Positions 1-7,209 of a stretch of DNA of 64,000 nt are shown here, piece by piece. Within the stretch, counting starts at the first letter, position 1. Every line of letters begins with the position of its first letter. Made by a program: the position numbers and the translations under genes. The notes under the pieces are model-generated. The model made no database searches. It was not told the DNA's origin and saw only the letters and a program-made list of their open reading frames with translations. The stretch spans positions 3,038,001 to 3,102,000 of the forward strand of contig NZ_CP028811.1 in assembly GCF_003055625.1 (NCBI RefSeq), read 5' to 3'. The DNA comes from Flavobacterium magnum (lineage in GTDB: Bacteria; Bacteroidota; Bacteroidia; Flavobacteriales; Flavobacteriaceae).

Positions 1-2
1 TT

Positions 3-920
3 TACCATTCCAAAAAAGAATCCATACAGTGGAACGACGACTTTGATTCTTATGCAAAGGCGATGCTGGACTTCAACTACTACTCCAAGAAGGAAATTTA
101 TCCTGTCGTACACGAAATGCGCACCGGCGTGGCCATGAAAAGAAAACTGCCGGGCAATTATTATGCACACCGGAAGACCATCAATTACAATGATGCCAGG
201 CTGACCGAGTTCTCTCCGTACGTAAAATACCTGACGTACATGCTCAACAATATGGCGTTGCAGAAAGACCTGCCCAATGCCACCGAAGCCGATAAATCTT
301 TGGAAATGCATGTACGCAAAATGCACATCGCCGATTCGCTGTTCCAAAACCGCGCCATTAAGAACACCATCCTGAACAACATCGCCTTTACGTATTTGCT
401 GGAAGACCAGAATATCGTTAACAACAAGAAATTCCTGGACCAGTACCACCGGCTGTCGACTGATAAAAGCAAACACAACGAAATCCTGAAAATCGGCGAT
501 GCCATCCAAAACCTCAGGGAAGGCAACGAACTCCCCACAGTGGGCCTCGTAAACCTGAACAATGAGCAGGTCGATTTCAAATCGCTCATCCACAAGAAAA
601 CGGTGCTGTTTTTCTGGACGCGAAATCTGGAATCGCATGTGATTGCCGCGCACAAGATTATTTTGGAGCTGATCAGGAAACATCCGGATTACCAGTTCAT
701 CGCCATCAATGTTGACCGCGACCAGGAAGAATGGCGCAAAGACATGGCCAATTATAAATTTGACGGCATACAGGAATACCGTGCCGCAGATTTCGAACTT
801 ATGAAGGAGAAATGGGTCATCAATAAGATCCACCGTACGATGATCCTGAACGCCGATGGCACCATAAATAACGCGTTCGTAAGCTTGTTCGATGCGAAGT
901 TTGAAGACCACCTGCGGTAA
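3..920 (+). CDS. Thioredoxin-fold (TlpA-like) protein, 5' end missing
   Basis: The reading frame is open from the first bases of the window, so the gene starts upstream and only its C-terminal part (about 305 residues) is seen. The last 140 residues read like a TlpA/AhpC-type thioredoxin fold: a 'GNELPTVGLVNLNNEQVDF' entry strand, then 'KTVLFFWTRNLESH', 'FIAINVDRDQEEWRK' and 'RTMILNADGTI'. The usual CxxC redox pair after the FW motif is replaced by TRNLE, so this copy is probably not a disulfide reductase. The preceding helical region has no family I recognise. A Rho-independent terminator follows directly. Family assignment is from visible motifs only. Confidence 0.7.
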   Translation, partial: YHSKKESIQWNDDFDSYAKAMLDFNYYSKKEIYPVVHEMRTGVAMKRKLPGNYYAHRKTINYNDARLTEFSPYVKYLTYMLNNMALQKDLPNATEADKSLEMHVRKMHIADSLFQNRAIKNTILNNIAFTYLLEDQNIVNNKKFLDQYHRLSTDKSKHNEILKIGDAIQNLREGNELPTVGLVNLNNEQVDFKSLIHKKTVLFFWTRNLESHVIAAHKIILELIRKHPDYQFIAINVDRDQEEWRKDMANYKFDGIQEYRAADFELMKEKWVINKIHRTMILNADGTINNAFVSLFDAKFEDHLR

Positions 921-945
921 TCCGACCCGACAAAAAGAAATAAAA

Positions 946-976
946 AATCCCGACGATTGTGTCGGGATTTTTTTAT
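946..976. terminator. Rho-independent terminator, probably bidirectional
   Basis: A stem of AATCCCGAC and GTCGGGATT around a six-base loop, preceded by an A-run and followed by a T-run. It lies between two convergent genes and can serve both. Confidence 0.85.
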
Positions 977-1021
977 GTTCATCTCAGCGAGGTGGTTTCA
1001 CTGATTTCGTAGTTGTTCGGT

Positions 1022-1678
1022 TTATTGGTTTCCCTTCTGATAGTCGGCGATAAACTGCGCCAGGCCAATATCCGTCAACGGGTGCTTCAACAATCCAAGG
1101 ATCGCGGAAAGCGGACCGGTCATCACATCGGCACCGATCTTCGCACAGTTTACGATATGCATCGTGTGACGCACCGAAGCGGCAAGGATTTCGGTTTCGT
1201 AGCCGTAGTTGTCATAAATGCCACGGATTTCCTCAATCAGGTTCAGTCCGTCAGTCGACACATCATCGAGACGCCCGATAAACGGGGAAACATAACTCGC
1301 GCCGGCTTTCGCAGCCAATAATGCCTGCCCCGCCGAGAATACCAACGTGACATTCGTCCTGATGCCTTTTTCAGAGAAATATTTACAGGCTTTCACGCCG
1401 TCTTTGGTCATCGGGAGTTTCACGACGATCTGGTCATGCAGGTCGGCCAGCTCCTCGCCTTCCTTCACCATACCGTCGAAATCTGTCGCAATCACTTCAG
1501 CGCTCACATCGCCATCGACAATATTACAAATGTCCACATAATGCTTCAGGATGTTGTTTTTCCCGGTGATGCCTTCTTTGGCCATCAGTGACGGATTGGT
1601 GGTTACGCCATCCAAAACACCCAATGCCTGTGCTTCCCTGATCTCGTTCAGATTGGCGGTGTCGATAAAAAATTTCAT
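1022..1678 (-). CDS. fsa: Fructose-6-phosphate aldolase / small transaldolase-like protein
   Basis: 218 residues, the normal length for the short transaldolase/FSA family (TalC-type). The protein begins [10 protein letters not shown] and carries 'DGVTTNPSL' (residues 23-31) and the Schiff-base lysine in 'IVVKLPMT' (K87), followed by '[12 protein letters not shown]' and '[11 protein letters not shown]', all diagnostic of the family. It catalyses aldol cleavage or transfer on sugar phosphates in the cytosol; whether it is an aldolase or a true transaldolase cannot be told from sequence alone. It stands alone, convergent with the upstream gene. Confidence 0.9.
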   Translation of the reverse strand: MKFFIDTANLNEIREAQALGVLDGVTTNPSLMAKEGITGKNNILKHYVDICNIVDGDVSAEVIATDFDGMVKEGEELADLHDQIVVKLPMTKDGVKACKYFSEKGIRTNVTLVFSAGQALLAAKAGASYVSPFIGRLDDVSTDGLNLIEEIRGIYDNYGYETEILAASVRHTMHIVNCAKIGADVMTGPLSAILGLLKHPLTDIGLAQFIADYQKGNQ

Positions 1679-1708
1679 GTTTAAATATTTAAAGAGTTGT
1701 GTTATTTA

Positions 1709-1848
1709 TCCGGGCGTTCCGCTTCGTAACTCGCGGCGGGCTTTTCGCTGCAATCTTTTTTTGCCATCAGCTCATGCCGCTGATTTTGAAAACCGGCAGG
1801 CAAAAAAAGGATTTCCGCTGCAATCCCTAACGCGGACGCGCGGCGAAA
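1709..1848. repeat. Intergenic inverted-repeat element
   Basis: Two imperfect arms each contain TTTC(C)GCTGCAATC and surround a central inverted repeat (ATCTTTTTTTGCC at 1753-1765 against GGCAAAAAAAGG at 1799-1810). The outer parts read 'GGGCTTTTCGCTGCAATC' and 'GGATTTCCGCTGCAATCC'. It looks like a dispersed palindromic intergenic repeat; only one copy is seen in this window, so repeat status is inference from its structure. Confidence 0.45.
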
Positions 1849-1951
1849 TTACGATTATACTTTTAAGTGACAAAGTCGCAAAGTAACAAAGTTTTAAAGT
1901 CCGCTCAGACCAAAGGGTCTTTGCTGTTTCGCCATTGCGTACGGTATCCAG

Positions 1952-2755
1952 CTACAGTTTATAATGCCGCATCAGCATCTTTTCATACATCCTGTCCGGC
2001 AAAACACGCTTCAGGATAATTGAAAAACGCTGCATAAAAGTGCCCACCTTATAATGGATTCCGGGATCTTGCTTTTGCATAATCGCATAAACGGCCAATC
2101 CCATTTCGTGCGGATTGGCACCGCTGTCAACGTGCTCGTTCATGGTTTTCAGGATATTTCCGTATGAAGTTTCATACGCTGAACCCGGAATCAACGGCGA
2201 ATGAAAACGCCCGGCAGCGATATTCGTCGCGAAATCACCCGGAGCAATGTTTGTTATTTTGAGGCCAAACGATTTCACTTCCATCCGCAATGCTTCGGTA
2301 ATCAGTTCCAAAGCGCCTTTTGACGCAGAATAAATCCCGCGGTATGGCAATCCCATATACCCGGCAATCGAGGTGATGTTGACGATCAATCCTGATTTTT
2401 GTGAACGCATTTGTGGCAACACGGCTTTCATGACTGCAATCGGGCCAAAGAAATTCGTATCAAAATTGTTCTTCATCTCTTTCAAGGGCGTTTCCTCGAT
2501 CGGGCCGGTAATGCCTACACCGGCGTTGTTGACCAGCACATCGATACGGCCTTCTTTCGAAATCAGTTCGGAAACCGCATTTTGTATGCTTTGGGGATCA
2601 CGCACATCGAGTGCCAGTAAAGGAAAAACGGAATCTGTGACCTTTGCGGGATTGCGGCTGGTGCCATAGACTTTAAAATCTTTTGAATGGAGGAATTCGC
2701 CTATGGCTTTTCCAAGACCGGAGGAGCCACCGGTGATTAGGACAATTTTGTTCAT
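1952..2755 (-). CDS. SDR-family NAD(P)-dependent oxidoreductase
   Basis: 267 residues from the start MNKIVLITGG; a longer frame upstream adds a 12-residue stretch that does not fit the family. It has the classical short-chain dehydrogenase signature: TGGSSGLG (nucleotide binding, residues 7-14), 'DVLVNNAGVG', the catalytic Ser in 'NITSIAGYMG' and 'YSASKGAL' (Tyr and Lys). The C-terminal 'MQRFSIILKRVLPDRMYEKMLMRHYKL' is typical of the flavobacterial members. Substrate unknown. No operon partner is close. Confidence 0.88.
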   Translation of the reverse strand: MNKIVLITGGSSGLGKAIGEFLHSKDFKVYGTSRNPAKVTDSVFPLLALDVRDPQSIQNAVSELISKEGRIDVLVNNAGVGITGPIEETPLKEMKNNFDTNFFGPIAVMKAVLPQMRSQKSGLIVNITSIAGYMGLPYRGIYSASKGALELITEALRMEVKSFGLKITNIAPGDFATNIAAGRFHSPLIPGSAYETSYGNILKTMNEHVDSGANPHEMGLAVYAIMQKQDPGIHYKVGTFMQRFSIILKRVLPDRMYEKMLMRHYKL

Positions 2756-2860
2756 GTGTGGTCGGGGTTTTAGCCCTGATGGCAGCGGCATCCTTTTTCC
2801 TGCTTCTTTAGCAGGGAAAAGATACAGCGGACAGCAGGATTGGCTTCAAATCAATACAGC

Positions 2861-2890
2861 CCAAAAATAAAAAATCCCGATAAATCGGGA
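2861..2890 (-). terminator. Terminator of the SRP RNA gene
   Basis: On the minus strand TCCCGAT-TT-ATCGGGA is followed by TTTTTTATTTTT, just downstream of the RNA gene. Confidence 0.75.
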
Positions 2891-2910
2891 CCACAAAAAA
2901 AAGAAAAAAT

Positions 2911-3004
2911 GGCAAGCGACCTACATCGCACCGCTACAACCGCGTACCCTTGCTATGTTCCCATCCTGGGGGATTCTGCAGGAGCTGGTCGTGTAGGACT
3001 TGCC
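2911..3004 (-). ncRNA. ffs: Signal recognition particle RNA, small bacterial type
   Basis: On the minus strand the ends pair (GGCAAGTCCTACA against TGTAGGTCGCTTGCC) and the apical part reads CCCAGGATGGGAACATAGCA. This fits the SRP domain IV signature, CAGG and AGCA forming the symmetric loop around a GGAA tetraloop. It is transcribed from a strong flavobacterial promoter and ends before a terminator. It would bind Ffh and target membrane and secreted proteins. An open frame across the region is not used by any recognisable protein. Confidence 0.85.
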
Positions 3005-3008
3005 GTTG

Positions 3009-3038
3009 CAAATATACAATCTTTTTGTATTTTCGCAA
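3009..3038 (-). promoter_or_regulatory. Promoter of the SRP RNA
   Basis: Minus strand TTG (3036-3038), 19 nt, then TATATTTG (3009-3016), an exact match to the Bacteroidota consensus TTG-N19-TAnnTTTG. It ends 4 bp before the RNA's first base. Confidence 0.85.
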
Positions 3039-3092
3039 GGCCGTTGAAGAGAATCGTCGGCAACAATCCATTTTCCGATTTAAAAAAACACC

Positions 3093-4133
3093 ATGAAGAA
3101 ATATAACCTGCTCGCTGTCATTTCGTTAAACCTGATTATGCTTTCCTGCGGAGATGAAAATAAAACCCATTTTGCGTTTGATGAAACCAAAATCGAGGCA
3201 CATTACACCAATTCAGAGTCGGCGGCACTGACAATTTTAAACGCCGACAACAAGGAAATCGACAGCGTCGCCTATTTTGTAAATGACAAACGGGTGGCAG
3301 GCGCAAAAGACCTTAAGCCGGTAAACCTGCCATTGGCGGGTTATAAGCTCGGCTATCAGGAGGTGCTGGCGAAAATTTATTTTGGTGGAAAGACCGAAGA
3401 GATCACGAGCCGTGTGGAGGTGGTGTCTTCGATCACGCCGAAATTGCTCACCTATAAGGTATTGAATACCTACCCGCACGACATCAGCTCTTTTACGGAG
3501 GGATTGGAATTTTACCGCGACACGCTGCTTGAAGGCACCGGACAATATGGGTCGTCGAAACTGCTGAAAGTGGATTATAAGACGGGCAAGATCTTAAAAA
3601 GTGCCGATTTGCAAAGCCAGTATTTCGGCGAAGGGATTACGGTAATCAATGGGAAAATATACCAGTTGACCTATAAGGAGAAAACCGGCTTTATTTACAA
3701 CGCCGATACCTGGAAAATTGAAAAGACCTTTACCTTCGACAAGGACATAGAGGGCTGGGGCATGACGCATGACAACCAATACATCTACCAGACCGACGGT
3801 ACCGAGAAAATCTGGAAAATGGACCCGTCCACACAGAAAATGGTAGATTATATCAGTGTGTATTCGTCGTCGGATAAAATCAAATCGCTGAACGAACTGG
3901 AGCTCATCGACGGGGAAATGTACGGAAACATTTGGCAGAAAGACCTTATTGCCATCATCAACCCGGCTACGGGCGAGGTTACTGCAGCCATCGATCTGTC
4001 GGAGCTCAGGAAATCGCTGACAAATCCGGAAGCCGAAGTCTTGAATGGGATTGCTTACAATCCAAAAACAAAAACGATTTTCGTTACCGGGAAAAACTGG
4101 GATAAAATATTTGAAATCAGCGTGTTAAAATAA
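3093..4133 (+). CDS. Glutaminyl-peptide cyclotransferase, plant/bacterial propeller type, lipoprotein
   Basis: 346 residues with a lipoprotein signal (hydrophobic segment ending in LSCGD, Cys at about residue 19). The C-terminal 220 residues match the five-bladed-propeller glutaminyl cyclase family: 'YPHDISSFTEGL', 'LLEGTGQYGSS', 'FGEGITVINGKIYQLTYKEKTG', 'EGWGMTHD' and 'LNGIAYNPKTKTIFVTGK'. The family converts N-terminal Gln of exported proteins to pyroglutamate, so it should act in the periplasm or on the inner face of the outer membrane. The first 110 residues form an extra Ig-like beta region. Likely transcribed alone. Confidence 0.88.
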   Translation: MKKYNLLAVISLNLIMLSCGDENKTHFAFDETKIEAHYTNSESAALTILNADNKEIDSVAYFVNDKRVAGAKDLKPVNLPLAGYKLGYQEVLAKIYFGGKTEEITSRVEVVSSITPKLLTYKVLNTYPHDISSFTEGLEFYRDTLLEGTGQYGSSKLLKVDYKTGKILKSADLQSQYFGEGITVINGKIYQLTYKEKTGFIYNADTWKIEKTFTFDKDIEGWGMTHDNQYIYQTDGTEKIWKMDPSTQKMVDYISVYSSSDKIKSLNELELIDGEMYGNIWQKDLIAIINPATGEVTAAIDLSELRKSLTNPEAEVLNGIAYNPKTKTIFVTGKNWDKIFEISVLK

Positions 4134-4171
4134 GCTGTAGCGAACAGCGATTTACTGTCATTCCTTAAAAT

Positions 4172-4207
4172 ATAGTTAAATAACTATTTTTATAGTTGCA
4201 TAACTAG
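4172..4207. promoter_or_regulatory. Two palindromic operators in front of the BlaI-like gene
   Basis: ATAGTTAAATAACTAT (4172-4187, perfect palindrome) and ATAGTTGCATAACTAG (4192-4207), with a further half-site TATAGTTG at 4211. Tandem palindromes in front of a BlaI/MecI gene are the expected place for autorepression; binding itself is inference. Confidence 0.7.
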
Positions 4208-4243
4208 AAATATAGTTGTAAGTTTGGTTTCAAATTTACTGCT

Positions 4244-4600
4244 ATGCAAAATCTCACGAACAAGGAAGAAGAAATCATGCACATCTTATGGAAGCTTAAA
4301 AAAGCTTTTGTAAAGGACATCATGGCTGAAATCACCAACGAGCAGCCACACTACAACACACTCTCGACCATCGTACGCAACCTGGAAGAAAAAGGGTACG
4401 TGGCCCACACCGCTTATGGCAACACGCACCAGTACTTCCCTATCGTCGCATTGGAGGATTACAGGAAGAAATTCATGAATACGGCGATTGAGCATTATTT
4501 CAATAACTCGTATAAGAACATGGTGTCATTTTTTGCGCAGGAAGAAAAAATCTCTGCGAAGGAACTCCGTGAAATCCTGGACATCATCGAAAAGAAATGA
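4244..4600 (+). CDS. BlaI/MecI/CopY-family transcriptional repressor
   Basis: 118 residues, the usual length. Begins 'LTNKEEEIMHILWKL' and contains the winged helix 'NTLSTIVRNLEEKGYVAH' characteristic of BlaI/MecI. The family binds palindromic DNA as a dimer and is inactivated by proteolysis triggered by a membrane M56 peptidase. That peptidase is encoded immediately downstream with a 4-bp ATGA overlap, so the pair is co-transcribed and translationally coupled. The operators in front suggest autoregulation. The signal is unknown; nothing here points to beta-lactams. Confidence 0.92.
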   Translation: MQNLTNKEEEIMHILWKLKKAFVKDIMAEITNEQPHYNTLSTIVRNLEEKGYVAHTAYGNTHQYFPIVALEDYRKKFMNTAIEHYFNNSYKNMVSFFAQEEKISAKELREILDIIEKK

Positions 4601-6372
4601 TTATGGAAACGCTGCTGCTTTATCTGATCAAATCCGGCGCGTTGATGGCCTTGTTCTTCTGTGGCTACCAACTGTTGCTGCGGCGGGAGACCTTTTTTGA
4701 TGCAAACCGCTGGTATCTGCTGGCTGGTTTATTCGCCTCGGTATCGCTGCCGCTGCTGTATGTAAAAAAAATAGTCTGGATTGAAGCCCCGAAATTCACC
4801 GCAGCACAATTGACCGCCCTGTCGGAGTCAGTTGGGAAGCAAGCAATGCAACAGCCGGCAATGCAGGCGATTGACTGGGCAGCGATCACCTGGTACGTCT
4901 ACCTCGCGGTCTGTCTGGTGCTGACGGTAAAAGTCATGGCCAATATCATTTCGTTGTTCCGACTGCTTCACAGGCAGCGGGCCGTGAAAATGGGCACATT
5001 TACGCTCGTGGATCTCGACCGGGATGTGGCACCCTTTTCGTTCTTCAATTACATCGTTTACAATTCTGCCAGGTATTCTGACGACGAATTGCAAAGCATA
5101 CTGAACCACGAGAAGGTGCACAGCCGCGAACGGCATTCCATCGACGTACTGGTGATGAAGGTTTTCAGCATTATTTTCTGGTTCAATCCATTTGTCTGGT
5201 TGTACAAAAAGGCCGTTTTGCAAAATCTTGAATACATAGCCGACAGAAAGGCCGTGAGCCAGTTGCACGACAAACGCGCTTACCAGATGGCCCTGCTCCG
5301 GGCGGTCACCTTACCGAATTACTTATCAATTACCAATAATTTCAATCAATCACTAATCAAAAAACGAATCGTTATGCTAAACAAGAATCAATCCAAAAAC
5401 AGGAATTTGTGGAAATATGCCCTGATGTTGCCACTACTCGCTGCCTTTATGCTTTACTTTCAGGTGAAAGTGATTGCACAGCAAAAACAGGTACAGGTGA
5501 CCGCTGACCAGCCTTTTTCAGGGCAGCACAATGACCCCGACCATTTCAATTTTGTCATCGACCGAAATACTTCCGATGCTGAAATCAAACAGGAAATTCA
5601 ACGCCTCAAAGCGCTTGGCGCAACCCTAAAGATTTCACGGGTCAAACGCAACAGCAAAGGCGAAATTATTGCGGTAAAAATCAATTATAAGGATAAAAAT
5701 TCTTCCATAGAAAAATATGTGAACGGCACAGCCGCAATTGACCCGATTTACTTCAGCAAGAATGACGACTTCACCGGATTCGGCCAGCCGGAAAAACGAA
5801 TTGCCATAACTACACACCGTAGTGAAGACGAAGAGGATAACGGAATCTTTACGTTTTCCTTTAATGATGATGAGGCACCAGAAGCACCCGAACTGCCGGA
5901 AGCGCCCGAGGCCCCGGAAGCACCGGAACCGCTTGACCCATTGGACTTCAAATTCGATTTTGACCAGAATAACGTCATTGTAAAAAGCGTTACGGGCAAA
6001 GACGGCAAAACAGTGGTAACGGTCAATGGCAAAGTGGTCGCCGATGTGGATGTAGACAAAATCATGGCGGACATGGCGCCAATCATCATAGATGGTGAGA
6101 CCATTTCGCTGGGCGGCGGCGACAGTAAAGGCAAAAAAGCCATTATTATCAAAAGTAAGGAGATGAGGAACAAGGCGAAGCAAGCGATGGACTACGCCAA
6201 AATCCAAAGGGAGCAGGGCGATATCCAAAGGGAAGCCGCCGAGGAGATGCGGAGCAGCTTCGAGGAAATGAAGGTACAGCAACGCGAACAGATGCAGAAA
6301 ATGAAAGCCGAGATGGATGCTATGCGCGCCGAGCTTGAAAAAACCCGTGCCGAAATCAAGAAACAAAAATAA
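4597..6372 (+). CDS. M56-family (BlaR1-like) membrane metallopeptidase
   Basis: 591 residues. N-terminal hydrophobic helices (about 5-25, 35-50, 95-115) precede the zinc motif HEKVH in 'LNHEKVHSRERHSIDVLVMK', followed by 'FWFNPFVWLYKKAV' and 'EYIADRKAV', the standard M56 core; one more membrane helix ('YALMLPLLAAFMLYF') lies near residue 275. There is no penicillin-binding sensor domain. Instead the periplasmic part holds an acidic repeat (APEAPELPEAPEAPEAPEP, encoded around 5875-5935) and ends in a long charged coiled coil rich in E, K, Q and M. It should sense an envelope signal and inactivate its partner repressor. Confidence 0.88.
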   Translation: MIMETLLLYLIKSGALMALFFCGYQLLLRRETFFDANRWYLLAGLFASVSLPLLYVKKIVWIEAPKFTAAQLTALSESVGKQAMQQPAMQAIDWAAITWYVYLAVCLVLTVKVMANIISLFRLLHRQRAVKMGTFTLVDLDRDVAPFSFFNYIVYNSARYSDDELQSILNHEKVHSRERHSIDVLVMKVFSIIFWFNPFVWLYKKAVLQNLEYIADRKAVSQLHDKRAYQMALLRAVTLPNYLSITNNFNQSLIKKRIVMLNKNQSKNRNLWKYALMLPLLAAFMLYFQVKVIAQQKQVQVTADQPFSGQHNDPDHFNFVIDRNTSDAEIKQEIQRLKALGATLKISRVKRNSKGEIIAVKINYKDKNSSIEKYVNGTAAIDPIYFSKNDDFTGFGQPEKRIAITTHRSEDEEDNGIFTFSFNDDEAPEAPELPEAPEAPEAPEPLDPLDFKFDFDQNNVIVKSVTGKDGKTVVTVNGKVVADVDVDKIMADMAPIIIDGETISLGGGDSKGKKAIIIKSKEMRNKAKQAMDYAKIQREQGDIQREAAEEMRSSFEEMKVQQREQMQKMKAEMDAMRAELEKTRAEIKKQK

Positions 6373-6384
6373 AGTTAGTGCCTG

Positions 6385-6408
6385 GGCCCAGAAATGGGCC
6401 TTTTTTTA
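6385..6408 (+). terminator. Rho-independent terminator
   Basis: GGCCCA-GAAA-TGGGCC followed by seven T, directly after the M56 gene. The remaining bases up to the tRNA promoter show no convincing gene. Confidence 0.85.
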
Positions 6409-6635
6409 TTTTTCGGACAAAGCGACGACATGTCGTCCGATTGGGACCACGACCTTCAGCGGTCCGGAGCTGTGCAATGCGTGTCTACCTGCCCAACAGA
6501 CCGGATATTCAGATTGTAAGAGCAATCAAAACATGACAAACAGCGAGAGGACACAACAGAGACCTGACACAGAGCGGTTTGCAGATCAAAGGCGGATCGC
6601 ATGCATAAAATATTCAATAATTATCATTTGCCGAT

Positions 6636-6665
6636 TTGCAAATAATGTATTTTTGCCTATATTTG
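6636..6665 (+). promoter_or_regulatory. Promoter of tRNA-Arg
   Basis: TTG (6636-6638), 19 nt, TATATTTG (6658-6665): exact flavobacterial consensus, about 58 bp before the tRNA. Confidence 0.8.
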
Positions 6666-6723
6666 CACCCGCAAACAAGTTCACCGAACTGCTGTATAAT
6701 AACAAAGGACGGTGAAATAATGA

Positions 6724-6797
6724 GGCCTCGTGGCGCAACTGAATAGCGCATCTGATTACGGCTCAGAAGGTTACTGGTTTGAATCCAGTCGAGGTCA
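6724..6797 (+). tRNA. tRNA-Arg (anticodon ACG)
   Basis: The acceptor arms GGCCTCG and CGAGGTC pair, the anticodon stem TCTGA/TCAGA encloses the loop TTACGGC with anticodon ACG, and the T arm ACTGG-TTTGAAT-CCAGT is canonical. CCA is not encoded. A34 would normally be edited to inosine. Confidence 0.95.
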
Positions 6798-6835
6798 CGA
6801 ATTTTGATAGTCAATGACTACAAGCGATAACAAAA

Positions 6836-6858
6836 GCCCAGTATTTACTGGGTTTTTT
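6836..6858 (+). terminator. Terminator after tRNA-Arg
   Basis: CCCAGTATTTACTGGG followed by six T. The stretch from here to the palindrome at 7006 holds no gene I can support. Confidence 0.8.
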
Positions 6859-7005
6859 CGTTTTAAGTCGTATCTCTTCCCGTTTCTTTTTCGGGCATCC
6901 TGCATTCGCAGCCCTGAATACCGTCAAACCTCTCGACCGCAAGGCCTCTTACTATTTTTCGACGACAGGCACAAACACATATCCATTTTAATTTAGTTCA
7001 AAATA

Positions 7006-7037
7006 ACTGAAGTTCAGTGTGTTTGTACTTATATTTG
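7006..7037 (+). promoter_or_regulatory. Promoter with overlapping palindrome for the P-type ATPase
   Basis: ACTGAA-G-TTCAGT (7006-7018) is a palindrome around one central base, and TATATTTG (7030-7037) matches the -7 element. The palindrome sits where the -33 element would be, so a repressor or activator could act there. A leader of about 165 nt precedes the coding start; it contains a small inverted repeat CCATG...CATGG near 7110. Confidence 0.5.
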
Positions 7038-7209
7038 TTAACGGCGACCGACAGTAGCCGCTGCGCGATTGAAATACAAAAGAAATACCGTTCCAATGGT
7101 GTCAGAGACCATGGTGCTGCAGCATGGGAGCTGATATCCAAGCAGCTGTCTTTAAAAAGCGAAGCAATGAGTAGCTTGCTCTTCTTACAACACATCAATA
7201 CAAATCAAG

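Noticed and set aside
2840..3106. 88-codon open frame
   Set aside because: It covers the SRP RNA gene and its promoter on the other strand.
5635..6366. Minus-strand open frame of 243 codons
   Set aside because: Antisense to the repetitive C-terminal part of the M56 peptidase.
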